From the NCBI GenBank assembly GCA_022820485.1, contig JAJEFJ010000007.1, forward strand, positions 1 through 42,514: a stretch of DNA of 42,514 bases. Direction: 5' to 3'. Positions 1 to 8,078 of this stretch are shown in pieces. The stretch comes from Candidatus Latescibacterota bacterium. GTDB lineage: Bacteria > Latescibacterota > UBA2968 > UBA8231. The stretch's first letter is position 1. The number at the start of each line of letters is the position of its first letter. A program made the translations under genes and the position numbers. Under the pieces are notes generated by a model that was given only the letters and a program-made list of their open reading frames with translations, did no database searches and had not been told where the DNA came from.

Positions 1-2
1 CG

Positions 3-161
3 GCGCGGGGGCAGATGGTCGAAGGGCTAGCAAATGGCGTGGAGTATGCGTTTGAGGTGCGGGCGGCCAATCCGGCTGGTGCGGGTGCAGTCGCACAAGT
101 GGCAGCGAGAACGGAGGTTGTCGAGCCAACGCCAGCAGAGAGTACGACCCCATTAGGTTGA
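3..161 (+). CDS. C-terminal end of a fibronectin type III domain protein (5' truncated)
   Basis: The reading frame is open from the window edge to TGA at 159-161 and encodes about 52 residues. The visible part contains GLANGVEYAFEVRAANPAG, the typical last strands of a fibronectin type III domain (the 'L..G..Y.F.V.A.N..G.G' pattern). A short acidic, Thr/Pro-rich tail (EPTPAESTTPLG) follows, with no sorting signal or membrane anchor. The rest of the gene lies upstream, so its overall function cannot be told. Such domains are usual in secreted or surface proteins. A similar FnIII domain occurs in the protein at the other end of the window (41160-42514), but the two are not the same sequence. 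Confidence 0.7.
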   Translation, partial: ARGQMVEGLANGVEYAFEVRAANPAGAGAVAQVAARTEVVEPTPAESTTPLG

Positions 162-170
162 TGAAGCATC

Positions 171-198
171 TTGTAAATTGAATACATCGGGACATAAT
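171..198 (+). promoter_or_regulatory. Possible sigma-70-type promoter for the sigma factor cassette
   Basis: TTGTAA at 171-176 and CATAAT at 193-198 are separated by 16 bases, in an AT-rich gap 68 bases before the sigma factor start. This resembles -35/-10 elements. No second copy of the motif lies nearby that would suggest autoregulation by the ECF factor. Recognition is by eye only. Confidence 0.3.
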
Positions 199-265
199 TT
201 TTGGACGCAGAAGTAACACTCCGCGCCACCACAGGTGTTTAAGTAGTAACATCGCCAGGGAATAC

Positions 266-739
266 ATGGACGTAGATACACTGTACCGCCGCTACGGGCC
301 GATGGTCATGCGTCGTTGTCGGCAGCTTTTGCGCGACGAAGACCAAGCGCTCGACGCCACTCAGGACGTTTTTGTGCGGCTATTGACGCGGCGCGATCGC
401 CTGCGGGATGACGCGCCCTCCAGCCTGCTCTATCGCATGGCCACCAACCTCTGCCTCAATCGCATTCGCGACACTAAGCGGCGGAAGACCACGGCCGACT
501 CGACGCTGTTGGAGCAGATAGCCTGCTGGGAAGACGCCGAGGGCCAGATAGATGCGCGCGCTGCGCTCGCCAAGCTCTTTGGCCAACAGCTTGAGTCAAC
601 GCGCACGATGGCCGTCTTGTACTACGTGGACGGCATGACCTTGGAGGAGGTCGCCAGGGAAGTGGGCATGTCCGTGTCTGGCGTGCGCAAGCGGCTGCTC
701 GGCCTGCGAGCATCGCTGCAAGAGATGGAGAAGCTATGA
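266..739 (+). CDS. ECF-type RNA polymerase sigma factor
   Basis: This 157-residue protein has the length and two-domain layout of an extracytoplasmic-function sigma factor. Region 2 covers roughly residues 5-75 and includes DATQDVFVRLL (30-40), the core-binding helix, and the basic LNRIRDTKRR segment used in promoter melting. Region 4 covers roughly 100-150, with a helix-turn-helix in TLEEVAREVGMSVSGVRKRL (125-144) that would read the -35 element. The next gene overlaps its stop by four bases (ATGA) and encodes a membrane protein with anti-sigma features, followed by a caspase. The likely role is to switch on a small regulon when the membrane partner releases it. The exact ECF subgroup cannot be set by eye. 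Confidence 0.9.
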   Translation: MDVDTLYRRYGPMVMRRCRQLLRDEDQALDATQDVFVRLLTRRDRLRDDAPSSLLYRMATNLCLNRIRDTKRRKTTADSTLLEQIACWEDAEGQIDARAALAKLFGQQLESTRTMAVLYYVDGMTLEEVAREVGMSVSGVRKRLLGLRASLQEMEKL

Positions 740-1497
740 ACCAGCAAGATAAGCACCCCATAAGCGACTACCAGCTAGAGCGCTACCTGCTGCGCGAGGG
801 GACTGACGACGAATTGGCGGCTTTGGACCGCCGGTTGGCGGACGATCCAGAGCTCGCGCAGCGGCTAGCGGCCCTAGAGCGCTCCAACGAGGAATTGCAT
901 CAGCGCTACCCACCCGAATGGATGCGCGGCCAGATCGAACTAAAACTCAAGCGGGCGCAGGGCCGGCGCGTCCAACGAACGTGGAGTGGGTATCGCCTTT
1001 GGGCCGTGCCGGCCGTGGCCCTAATCCTGGCGGTGGTGGCGGTGCCCACTCTCTTCGACCAAGAGACCTCGGAAGCACCTGCGACGCGCATCAAGGGGGG
1101 TGAGCAGGAGCCGCGTTTGCTGGTTTTCCGCAAACTGACCAGCGGTGTGGAGCGTCTGCAAGACGAAGCCTTGGCCAAAAGCGGGGACTTGGTGCAGCTC
1201 GCCTACCGCTCGGGTGGCTTGCAGTTCGGGGCGATCTTGTCCGTTGATGGGCGCGGTACTGTAACTCAGCACCTGCCGACGACTGGAGCAGAGGCCGTGC
1301 CGCTGGCGGCGCAAGATACTCTCGACGTTGCCTACGAACTGGACGACGCGCCGCGGTGGGAACGGTTTTACTTAGTAGCGGCTGATCGTCGATTTGGCTT
1401 GGCAGCAGTCAAGACCAAGCTGGCCGCTGGCAATGTGGTGTTGGGGGATGACGTCCGCCTATTCCGATTTACTGTGAAGAAACCTAGGGAGCCCTAG
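736..1497 (+). CDS. Membrane-anchored anti-sigma-like protein with DUF4384-like extracytoplasmic domain
   Basis: The 253-residue product overlaps the sigma factor stop by four bases, so the two are probably translationally coupled. Residues 1-60 form a charged helical N-terminus (SDYQLERYLL, LADDPELAQRLAAL) of the kind that holds sigma factors in the cytoplasm. It lacks the Cys/His zinc-binding motif of ZAS anti-sigma factors. One membrane helix spans about 88-107 (LWAVPAVALILAVVAVPTLF). The part after it would be outside the membrane and contains a DUF4384-like stretch from RLLVFRKL to DGRGTVTQHLP. I recall similar sigma/ActD-like/caspase gene orders in myxobacteria and leptospires, which fits a membrane sensor releasing the sigma factor. 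The anti-sigma role is inferred from position and topology; the ligand is unknown. Confidence 0.72.
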   Translation: MNQQDKHPISDYQLERYLLREGTDDELAALDRRLADDPELAQRLAALERSNEELHQRYPPEWMRGQIELKLKRAQGRRVQRTWSGYRLWAVPAVALILAVVAVPTLFDQETSEAPATRIKGGEQEPRLLVFRKLTSGVERLQDEALAKSGDLVQLAYRSGGLQFGAILSVDGRGTVTQHLPTTGAEAVPLAAQDTLDVAYELDDAPRWERFYLVAADRRFGLAAVKTKLAAGNVVLGDDVRLFRFTVKKPREP

Positions 1498-1618
1498 ATC
1501 CCGCTAGGGCAATCACGAGGGGGAGGTTGGCAACCAACGACGATGAGTGGACGTCGTTGCGTTGCCGTTGTAGGGGCGATCCTTGTGGTTGCCCTATTGT
1601 CTCTGAGGAGTTGTGCCC

Positions 1619-3673
1619 ATGTCTTTGGTGCGCGCCTTGTTGGTCGTTGTCGCTGCGGCGGGTCTGTCCCAGCCGGTGGAGGCCGAAGTGCGCCGGTTGA
1701 TACTGGCGGCGGGGGCTAACAACGGCGGAGTGGATCGCGAACTACTGCGCTACGCGGTCTCAGACGCGGAACAGTTCGTCGAGGTGTTGCAGGAGATGGG
1801 GGGCTTGGACCCGGCCGATGTGTTGCTGCTGCGCGACCCAGACTTGGCCGCTTTTGAAAAGGGGCTGGCCGACCTAGGCCGACGAGTAAAGGCGGCCAGC
1901 CGACGGGAGGACCGCTTGGAGGTGCTGCTGTACTACTCGGGCCACGCCGACGAAGAGGGCCTGCTGCTGGCCGGCGACCACCTCGGCTATCAGCAGTTGC
2001 TCGACTCGCTGAAGACGGCTAACGCCGCCGTTCGCATCGCCGTCCTCGACGCCTGCAACTCCGGGAGCATAACTCGCATCAAGGGCGGCAAGCCCAAGCC
2101 GCCCTTTTTGGTCGATGAGTCCTTTGACATGCGGGGCTACGCCTTTCTCACGTCGAGTTCAGCCGACGAGGCGGCCCAAGAGTCGGACCTGATCGAAGCG
2201 TCTTTTTTTACTCACTATCTAATTTCCGGGATGCGCGGCGCAGCCGACGTTACCGGCGATGGCCGGGTGACTCTGCACGAGGCGTACCAGTTCGCGTTCG
2301 ACGAGACGAGGGCGCGGACTCTTGGGACGGTGGGAGGCACGCAGCATCCAGCCTATGATGGCCAGATGCGCGGCACCGGCGGCGTGGTGATGACCGAGGT
2401 GCGCCGCAACGCCGCGGGCCTGTCGCTGGACGAGGCCCTCGCTGGTAGGGTCTCTATCCGCAATGGCCAGCAGCGCCTCGTTGCCGAACTGAACAAATCC
2501 CCTGGGCGGGAGGTTGAGTTGGGATTGGTGTCGGGGGATTATACCCTGTTTTTGGAAACGTGGGACGAGGGCTGGCGCTTGGCCGAATTGGTTTTGGCCG
2601 AGGGGGAGTTCGCCAAGGTGAGTACCGGCGACTTCCGCGTCCTGACCCCAGAGGACACTAAGCTCCGTGGCGGCTCGGGACGGAGGATTACTTTGGGGCG
2701 TCAGATCGAGGTCGCCACCCGCGAGGGCTACACCTTGTCGCTGGGGCTGTTGACCAATACGCAGGACGAGGCGTTTCGCGGCGTCCAGTTCGCTTGGCTG
2801 GTCAATCAGGCACGCGGGCGGACGGGCAGCCAGATTGGTGGGTTGGGCAACTTGGCGCTCAAAGAGGTCGATGGCTGGCAGGCATCCGTGGTGGGCGTCA
2901 ACTGGGCGATGGGGCCGTTGCAGGGCGGTCAGGTGGGCTTGCTCAACATCGCCTCTCAGGTGCGCGGCTGGCAGGTGGCGCAAACGACCAATATCGTCGG
3001 CAAAATTCGCGGTTGGCAAGTGGCCGGGGTTACCAATTTCGTTGGCGAGGTCAAGGGCGGTCAGGTCGGAGTGTTGAACGTGGCGAGCGAGGTCAAGGGG
3101 TGGCAGGTGGGCGCGATTAACCTTTCCGGCCACATCGAGGGCGGCTTGCCCATCGGGTTGATAAACTACTCGCGGAGTGGGCTTTTCAACCTCAGCACTT
3201 GGCGCGACGAAGTCGGCTTTACCATGTTCACCCTCGCCTCGGGCAGCCGCTCGTTTTACACTGCTTTTACCACGGGCTTTACCGACGAGGCCGGCCAGCG
3301 GCGCTGGGCACTGGGTGTGGGTGGTGGGGTGCAGAAGCGCTGGCAGCGGTTCTTCCTCGGCCTCGATGTACACAGCTACCGGATCAGCCGCGCCCTCGAT
3401 GACGATTACAGTGCGGGCATTGGGTTTTGGCCGCCCGCCGTGGAATTGGGTTTTGATCGCTTGGCTAGGGACAATTATCTGGCGCGGATCAAACTTGAAA
3501 CGGGGGTCTCTTTGCACGGCCGTCTGGCACTGTTTGGCGGCGTCTCCCTGAACCAGTTGTGGACCGATGGCCATTTGCGGCTGATTGAGTCGGGTAGCCG
3601 CTACGAGAAGGAGTGGAAGGATGGGCTTTTTGTGTGGCCGGGTTTTTTCTGGGGGGTGCGCTACGGGCGTTAG
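1619..3673 (+). CDS. Exported caspase-family protein fused to LA_2272-type surface repeats
   Basis: The ATG at 1619 is preferred over the in-frame GTG at 1613 because GAGGAG at 1605-1610 lies 8 bases before it. It gives 684 residues. Residues 1-22 are a signal peptide (LLVVVAAAGLSQPVEA). Residues 24-265 are a caspase-like peptidase fold with both catalytic residues: His109 in YYSGHAD and Cys146 in VLDACNSGS. SSSADEAAQES and a TGDGRVTLHEAY segment follow. After a linker, residues about 390-520 hold some nine short repeats of the form G-W/G-Q-V-x-x-x-N, as in Leptospira LA_2272 surface proteins. The last 160 residues look like beta strands of an outer-membrane barrel. The protease would therefore be periplasmic or surface-exposed. 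It is the third gene of the sigma cassette and its probable effector; substrate unknown. Confidence 0.85.
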   Translation: MSLVRALLVVVAAAGLSQPVEAEVRRLILAAGANNGGVDRELLRYAVSDAEQFVEVLQEMGGLDPADVLLLRDPDLAAFEKGLADLGRRVKAASRREDRLEVLLYYSGHADEEGLLLAGDHLGYQQLLDSLKTANAAVRIAVLDACNSGSITRIKGGKPKPPFLVDESFDMRGYAFLTSSSADEAAQESDLIEASFFTHYLISGMRGAADVTGDGRVTLHEAYQFAFDETRARTLGTVGGTQHPAYDGQMRGTGGVVMTEVRRNAAGLSLDEALAGRVSIRNGQQRLVAELNKSPGREVELGLVSGDYTLFLETWDEGWRLAELVLAEGEFAKVSTGDFRVLTPEDTKLRGGSGRRITLGRQIEVATREGYTLSLGLLTNTQDEAFRGVQFAWLVNQARGRTGSQIGGLGNLALKEVDGWQASVVGVNWAMGPLQGGQVGLLNIASQVRGWQVAQTTNIVGKIRGWQVAGVTNFVGEVKGGQVGVLNVASEVKGWQVGAINLSGHIEGGLPIGLINYSRSGLFNLSTWRDEVGFTMFTLASGSRSFYTAFTTGFTDEAGQRRWALGVGGGVQKRWQRFFLGLDVHSYRISRALDDDYSAGIGFWPPAVELGFDRLARDNYLARIKLETGVSLHGRLALFGGVSLNQLWTDGHLRLIESGSRYEKEWKDGLFVWPGFFWGVRYGR

Positions 3674-3679
3674 ACTGTC

Positions 3680-5227
3680 CTAGCCATAGAGGATGACCAC
3701 CTCGACGTCGGTTAGTATCAAGTCGCAAACAAGTTGGGGATGGCGTTGCAAGAGAACGACTTCTATGCGATGGAGGCCGCGAGCGGCTTGGTCGGCCGTA
3801 AGCGCGAAGCTGTGCCAAGCGGCGGCGCTAACATCGGAGATAGGTTGAGGGTCGCCGCCGTGGCAATAGCTGATATCCGGGTCGGCTAAGACTTCGCCAT
3901 CCCAGCAGCAGCGAATCTCGTCGCCAGCGACCCAATCTTGCAGACGCAGACGCAGAGTAATGGTCGCCGGTGGGTCTGCGCTCAAGTCGTCGGCGAGGTC
4001 GAGGTCGAAGTGAGGGCCGGTTTCCCGCATGGTTGGATAGAAGGGGACAGGTACGGTGCCGCGCAGCCGGTCGTGCTGGTACGCGCCGCGCCACTCCCCG
4101 GTGTGCTGGCGGAAGCGGTGAGTGGCGTTGTAGAGCTTATCTTGGCGGCGCAAGGTCTGCACCGCGCCCACTTGGGTTAGCAACTCGCGCTTTGAATCGC
4201 GGTCGGCGTGCCAGTTGAACGCGTAGATACCGGTCGCGCCTTGGCCGTGATACTGCATGGCCGTGGCTTTGGTGCGCATGTTGTGGCGGGCTGTTTCGCC
4301 TTCGGGACCGGCAGCCGGGCCGGGGACGCCGCCGTCAAAACCTGGGTAGAGGGCGATGTCGTGGCCAGCGCAGAGGGCGCGGAAGGCGCTGACTTCAATG
4401 GCCGGGTCGGTAGCGGCGGCACCGGCCGGGATCAGGATATCGACGAGGTTTTCTTTTGCCCAGGTTTCCACATCGTAGCCAATGCGATGACAGCCCTCGA
4501 TAGAGCCGGCGACGCGGGCCGCTAAATAAAAAGGTCGGCCGCGCTGTTGGGCTAGTTCGTCGGTCAGTTGCCGCGCCGCCCGCATGAAGTCAGTGAAAAT
4601 GTAGCGCAGGCGATAGGCATAGTCGGCGGGGAAGTGGAAGGGATGGCGTTGCCAGTCGAGTTCGACGCCGTCCCAGGGGTAGTTTTGGCAGACTTCGCGC
4701 AAGTGCTGGAAGCGATTTTCGCGCACTTGGGGGATGGCCATATTCCACGACAGGGCAAACCACTCTTCGGTATCCTCGCCGAGGAGCCATTCGGGGTGAT
4801 CTTTGCGCAGTTTGGTCAGTTCGACGTGGTGCAGAGTCTGGAGGTCGCTTGGCTGAGCGCCGTTGAAGTGATTGTCGTTCATACGCAGCGAGGCGTACAC
4901 GTGCAGGCCGAGCTGATGGCCGCGGTCGATGAGCGGCTCGTGGGGATCTTCGCCTCGGTCCAACATGCGGCGGATGTTTTCGGTGTGCGTGTAGCTGGCG
5001 GCGTTCTCGTAGCGGCGCTGGTGGAGGTCGCCGACGAGTTCGAGCGCGTCGCTTGGCCAGCGGGTTGCGTGTTCGCCCACGCACCAAAACAGAGCACCGA
5101 CTTGGGTGTCTTCGAGAGGCGCGTACGTCTTGTCGAGAAAGGCGTCCATGGACTGGGGAACGGGCGAGTAGCCGTGCGGCGCGCCGTCCCAGTTGTAGAT
5201 GATGCCGTAGTCAGGGGGGGTGGACAT
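3680..5227 (-). CDS. Glycoside-hydrolase-like TIM-barrel protein (GHL10-like)
   Basis: This is a 515-residue protein without a signal peptide. AAAGGAG lies 8 bases upstream of the ATG at 5227. Residues about 90-380 read as a (beta/alpha)8 barrel of the family 10-like glycosyl hydrolases: GHQLGLHVYASLRMND, then NYPWDGVELDWQRHPF (the 'DG.elDw.R' strand bearing acidic candidate catalytic residues), then FYLAARVAG, DILIPAGA and TGIYAFNWHAD. The last 130 residues form a beta-rich module ending in a carbohydrate-binding-like sandwich. A role in sugar or glycoconjugate breakdown is plausible, but the substrate is unknown and enzymatic activity is not proven for this family. It converges on the caspase gene with a 6-base gap. 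Confidence 0.7.
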   Translation of the reverse strand: MSTPPDYGIIYNWDGAPHGYSPVPQSMDAFLDKTYAPLEDTQVGALFWCVGEHATRWPSDALELVGDLHQRRYENAASYTHTENIRRMLDRGEDPHEPLIDRGHQLGLHVYASLRMNDNHFNGAQPSDLQTLHHVELTKLRKDHPEWLLGEDTEEWFALSWNMAIPQVRENRFQHLREVCQNYPWDGVELDWQRHPFHFPADYAYRLRYIFTDFMRAARQLTDELAQQRGRPFYLAARVAGSIEGCHRIGYDVETWAKENLVDILIPAGAAATDPAIEVSAFRALCAGHDIALYPGFDGGVPGPAAGPEGETARHNMRTKATAMQYHGQGATGIYAFNWHADRDSKRELLTQVGAVQTLRRQDKLYNATHRFRQHTGEWRGAYQHDRLRGTVPVPFYPTMRETGPHFDLDLADDLSADPPATITLRLRLQDWVAGDEIRCCWDGEVLADPDISYCHGGDPQPISDVSAAAWHSFALTADQAARGLHRIEVVLLQRHPQLVCDLILTDVEVVILYG

Positions 5228-5294
5228 AGGTCTGCTCCTTTGCGAATTGGGGCCAAAGTACGGAGATTGTCAGAGGCGGGCAACGGAGGCCAAT

Positions 5295-5510
5295 ATGGCG
5301 AGGAAGTGGATGCTCTGCATGGCGTTGGTCGGTTGCGGACTGAGCGATCCCCAAGGGCCGGCCGATCTGCCCAAGGATCCGTGGAAGCGCACCGAAGAAC
5401 AGCGGCTGGAAGCGCTTGAGGAAAATTGTAGTGGTCCGTCCTGGGAGCGCGGGTGGCTCTGTCCGCGCGGCGCGGCCGATGTCGATACAACTGAATCTCA
5501 AGGTGGGTAA
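5295..5510 (+). CDS. Small putative lipoprotein (71 aa)
   Basis: A longer reading frame opens upstream, but the start at 5295 is chosen because GGAGG at 5285-5289 sits 5 bases before it and the protein then begins with a lipoprotein signal. MARKWMLCMALVGC gives a basic end, a short hydrophobic stretch and Cys14 in a lipobox-like ALVGC context. The mature part is charged and short (SDPQGPADLPKDPWKR, then a Cys-Pro-containing tail with two further Cys). It matches no family I know. The M20 hydrolase gene starts 12 bases after its stop, so the two are probably co-transcribed. Confidence 0.6.
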   Translation: MARKWMLCMALVGCGLSDPQGPADLPKDPWKRTEEQRLEALEENCSGPSWERGWLCPRGAADVDTTESQGG

Positions 5511-5522
5511 AGGAGTATTAGG

Positions 5523-6677
5523 ATGGAAGACAATATACTACAGGCCGTCGATGAGCAACGCCTACTTGATACGGCCAAGGAGTTGATTGCGGTGCCCAGC
5601 CCGACGCTGGATGCCGGCGCGGCGGCTGATACGTTGGCGGCCATATTGGCGGCCGAGGGATTTGCCGTGGAGCGGCCCCAAGCCGATTGGCCGCAAGCAC
5701 CGGCCGTGGTCGCTCGCTTCGACAGCGGCCAGCCCGGGCGGGTGTTGCAATTCGATGGGCACTTGGACACGGTGCATCTGCCCTTTGTGCCGCCCAAGGT
5801 GGAGGATGGTTATCTCTATGGGTCGGGGTCGTCCGACATGAAGGGGGGCATTGCCGCCTTTGTCGAGGCGCTTAGGGCGTTGAGGGATACGGGCGCACTG
5901 ACTAAAGGGGCGATCTTGCTTACGGCCCACGACCACCACGAAGCGCCTTGGGGCGACCGCCGCCAGCTTTTGGCCTTGATCCGCGAAGGCTTTGTCGGCG
6001 ACGGGGTGCTGCTGCCGGAGTACTTGGGCGATGCGTTGCCGGTCGCCGGGCGCGGGATGGCTGTGTTTAGCGTGGAGGTCGAGCGCGATGGCGCGCCAGT
6101 ACACGAGGTGCTGCGGCCCGACGGGTTGCCAGATGTGATTGCCGCGGGGGCCGAGGTAGTTTTGCGGCTGAACGCGCTAAACGAGCATCTGCGCGAGCAA
6201 ACCGCACCCTACGTCGGCAGCGACACACTGTTTATTGGCCGGATTGAAGGTGGCCAGATCTATAATCAGGTTCCGGTCCAGTGCCGTGTCGAAGGGACTC
6301 GCCGCTGGGTGACGGCCGGCTCGGAGCCAACCGCACGCCGCGAAATAGAAGACCTGCTCGCCGACGTAGCTGCGGCAAGCGGCACCCGCATCCGGCTCGC
6401 GGATTGGAACATGCCCGGCGATGCCTTTGCGGTCGATCAGAACAGTCCGCTGGTGGGTGCATTTCAGGCTGCGCACGAACAGGTGACCGGTGCAGCGTTG
6501 CCCTTGGGAGGCAAACCTTTTATCGACGACGGCAATGTCTTTATGGCTGCCGGGATTGAGGCCCTGACTCACGGACCTTGCGCCACAGGGGCGCATACAA
6601 CCGACGAGCAGGTGGCGGTGGACGAGTTGGTGCGGGTGGCGAAGGTATATGCGCTGACGGCGCAGGCGTTTTGCTAA
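5523..6677 (+). CDS. M20-family metallohydrolase (ArgE/DapE/CPG2-like)
   Basis: This 384-residue protein has AGGAG 7 bases upstream of its ATG. Zinc-hydrolase landmarks are visible. His80 and Asp82 lie in QFDGHLDTV, the bridging Asp105 in GSGSSDMKGG, and a late His358 in HGPCATGAHTTDE. The segment that normally reads 'DEE' with the catalytic Glu pair is here HDHHEAPWGD (136-145), so only one Glu (140) is kept and His139 replaces the other. A dimerisation-type domain occupies about 180-290. It would hydrolyse an amide bond in an N-acyl amino acid, dipeptide or carbamoyl-type substrate, in the cytoplasm; the true substrate is unknown. It follows the small lipoprotein and overlaps the MFS gene stop by four bases (CTAA). 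Confidence 0.85.
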   Translation: MEDNILQAVDEQRLLDTAKELIAVPSPTLDAGAAADTLAAILAAEGFAVERPQADWPQAPAVVARFDSGQPGRVLQFDGHLDTVHLPFVPPKVEDGYLYGSGSSDMKGGIAAFVEALRALRDTGALTKGAILLTAHDHHEAPWGDRRQLLALIREGFVGDGVLLPEYLGDALPVAGRGMAVFSVEVERDGAPVHEVLRPDGLPDVIAAGAEVVLRLNALNEHLREQTAPYVGSDTLFIGRIEGGQIYNQVPVQCRVEGTRRWVTAGSEPTARREIEDLLADVAAASGTRIRLADWNMPGDAFAVDQNSPLVGAFQAAHEQVTGAALPLGGKPFIDDGNVFMAAGIEALTHGPCATGAHTTDEQVAVDELVRVAKVYALTAQAFC

Positions 6678-7954
6678 GCGGTTTCAATGGCGCGCGCCGC
6701 GGCCGTGCCTCGTTCTTCATCGACGAAGTAGAGGCAGATTCCTCCCGCGACGAAGAGGATGACGATCGACAAAATCCCCGTGCGCGGGCTGCCGGTTAGC
6801 ACCCCAATCCAGCCGACGAGTACTGGGCCGATGACCGCGGCAAACTTGCCCAGCATGTTGTAAAAGCCGAAAAATTCCGCGGCGCGGTCGCGGGGAATGA
6901 GCCTTGAGTAGAGCGAGCGACTCAGGGCTTGTACGCCGCCTTGGACTAGGCCGACGGCGACGGCCAAGGCGTAGAATTCCCAGACGGCATCCAAAAAGTA
7001 GCCCCAGACCGTCGCCGCGATATAGACGGCTAAGCCGATGAAAATTCCCTTGCGGGTGCCAATCCGCTCGCCGAGCCAGCCAAAGGCAATGGCCGCGGGG
7101 AAACCCACGAACTGGGTAATGCCCAAGGCGATGAGCAGGTCGTTGGTGTCAAAGCCGAGGGACAAGCCGTAGTCAATGGCCATGCGGACGATGGTATCAA
7201 CGCCGTCGATGTACAGCCAATAGCCGATGAGAAAGACAAAGGTGGTGCGTAGCTGCCGAATGTCGCGGCCAGTCGCGATGAGCTGCCGATAGCCGGCCGA
7301 GATGGCGCTCCAGCCACGGCGGGCGTGCATGGGCGGCGATTCCTCGACCCATAAAAAGAGCGGCAGCGAAAAGCCAGCCCACCAGATGGCGACCAGCAAA
7401 AAGCACACGCGCACGGCCTCGCTGGCATCGGCCAATCCGAAGGTCGTGGGGTGGAGGACCATCACCACATTGAGCGCAAACAGCAAGCCGCCACCCAGAT
7501 AGCCGAGGCTGTAGCCGAGCGCCGAGACCGAGTCGGATTTGTCGCGCCCGACCACTTCCACGATGAGCGCATCGTAGAAGGTATTGCCACCGGAGAAGCC
7601 GATGGCAGCCAAGACATAGACCACAACCGCCAGCTCCCACGCGCCTTGGGCGACCATGTAGAGGCAGCCCGTGGCGAGGACGCCCAAGAAGGCGAAGGCA
7701 AACAGGAACTTGCGCCGGGTGCCGCCTTGGTCGGCAATAGCCCCTAAGAAGGGGGCTAGCAGCACGACGATTAGGCTGCTGAGCGAGTTGGCTAGCCCGA
7801 GTTGGAAGGTGCTCTCGGTGACATCGCTGCCGGCGCTCCAGTAGGATTTAAAAAATACCGGGAAGAAGGCGGCGATGACTGTGGTGGCAAAGGCCGAGTT
7901 AGCCCAGTCGTACAAGGCCCAGGCGATGATGGGTTTTTTGGCGTTGGTCGGCAT
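6674..7954 (-). CDS. MFS transporter, UMF1/Atg22-like
   Basis: The frame is open further upstream, but the ATG at 7954 gives a normal N-terminus (MPTNAKKPIIAWALYDWANS) and 426 residues. The AWALYDWANSAFATTV opening is the hallmark of the Atg22/UMF1 group of major facilitator proteins. About twelve hydrophobic helices follow, with the inter-helix motif GAIADQGGTRRK (MFS motif A) after helix 2 and a central cytoplasmic loop around SPPMHARRGW. In the second half, LSRSLYSRLIPRDRAAEFFGFY is strongly conserved in this family. The protein sits in the inner membrane and probably exports small solutes or amino-acid-like compounds; the substrate cannot be named. It is transcribed divergently from the aminotransferase gene, 124 bases apart. 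Confidence 0.88.
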   Translation of the reverse strand: MPTNAKKPIIAWALYDWANSAFATTVIAAFFPVFFKSYWSAGSDVTESTFQLGLANSLSSLIVVLLAPFLGAIADQGGTRRKFLFAFAFLGVLATGCLYMVAQGAWELAVVVYVLAAIGFSGGNTFYDALIVEVVGRDKSDSVSALGYSLGYLGGGLLFALNVVMVLHPTTFGLADASEAVRVCFLLVAIWWAGFSLPLFLWVEESPPMHARRGWSAISAGYRQLIATGRDIRQLRTTFVFLIGYWLYIDGVDTIVRMAIDYGLSLGFDTNDLLIALGITQFVGFPAAIAFGWLGERIGTRKGIFIGLAVYIAATVWGYFLDAVWEFYALAVAVGLVQGGVQALSRSLYSRLIPRDRAAEFFGFYNMLGKFAAVIGPVLVGWIGVLTGSPRTGILSIVILFVAGGICLYFVDEERGTAAARAIETA

Positions 7955-8078
7955 GGTATTAGGGAACACCGTTGGTTGAGGTCGCGTACCGCATAACAGT
8001 ATAAGGCAAAAAGGGCGTGGTTGCCGCTGGCATCTTTTATGGATAGCGTAGGGAGATCGCTCCAAAGGACGATCTGTT

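Noticed and set aside
1543..1719. Frame with a signal-like, lipobox-like start (MSGRRCVAVVGAILVVALLS, then LRSC) overlapping the caspase start
   Set aside because: It ends after 58 residues in a low-complexity Gly/Arg tail, has no clear ribosome site, and the caspase frame has its own convincing signal peptide and ribosome site.
2219..3574. Long minus-strand open frame of 451 codons
   Set aside because: It lies wholly inside the caspase/surface-repeat gene and gives a His/Gln/Pro-rich product with no domain; it is a high-GC shadow.
4568..5419. Plus-strand open frame of 283 codons
   Set aside because: It is antisense to the GHL10-like gene, with no recognisable family; shadow frame.
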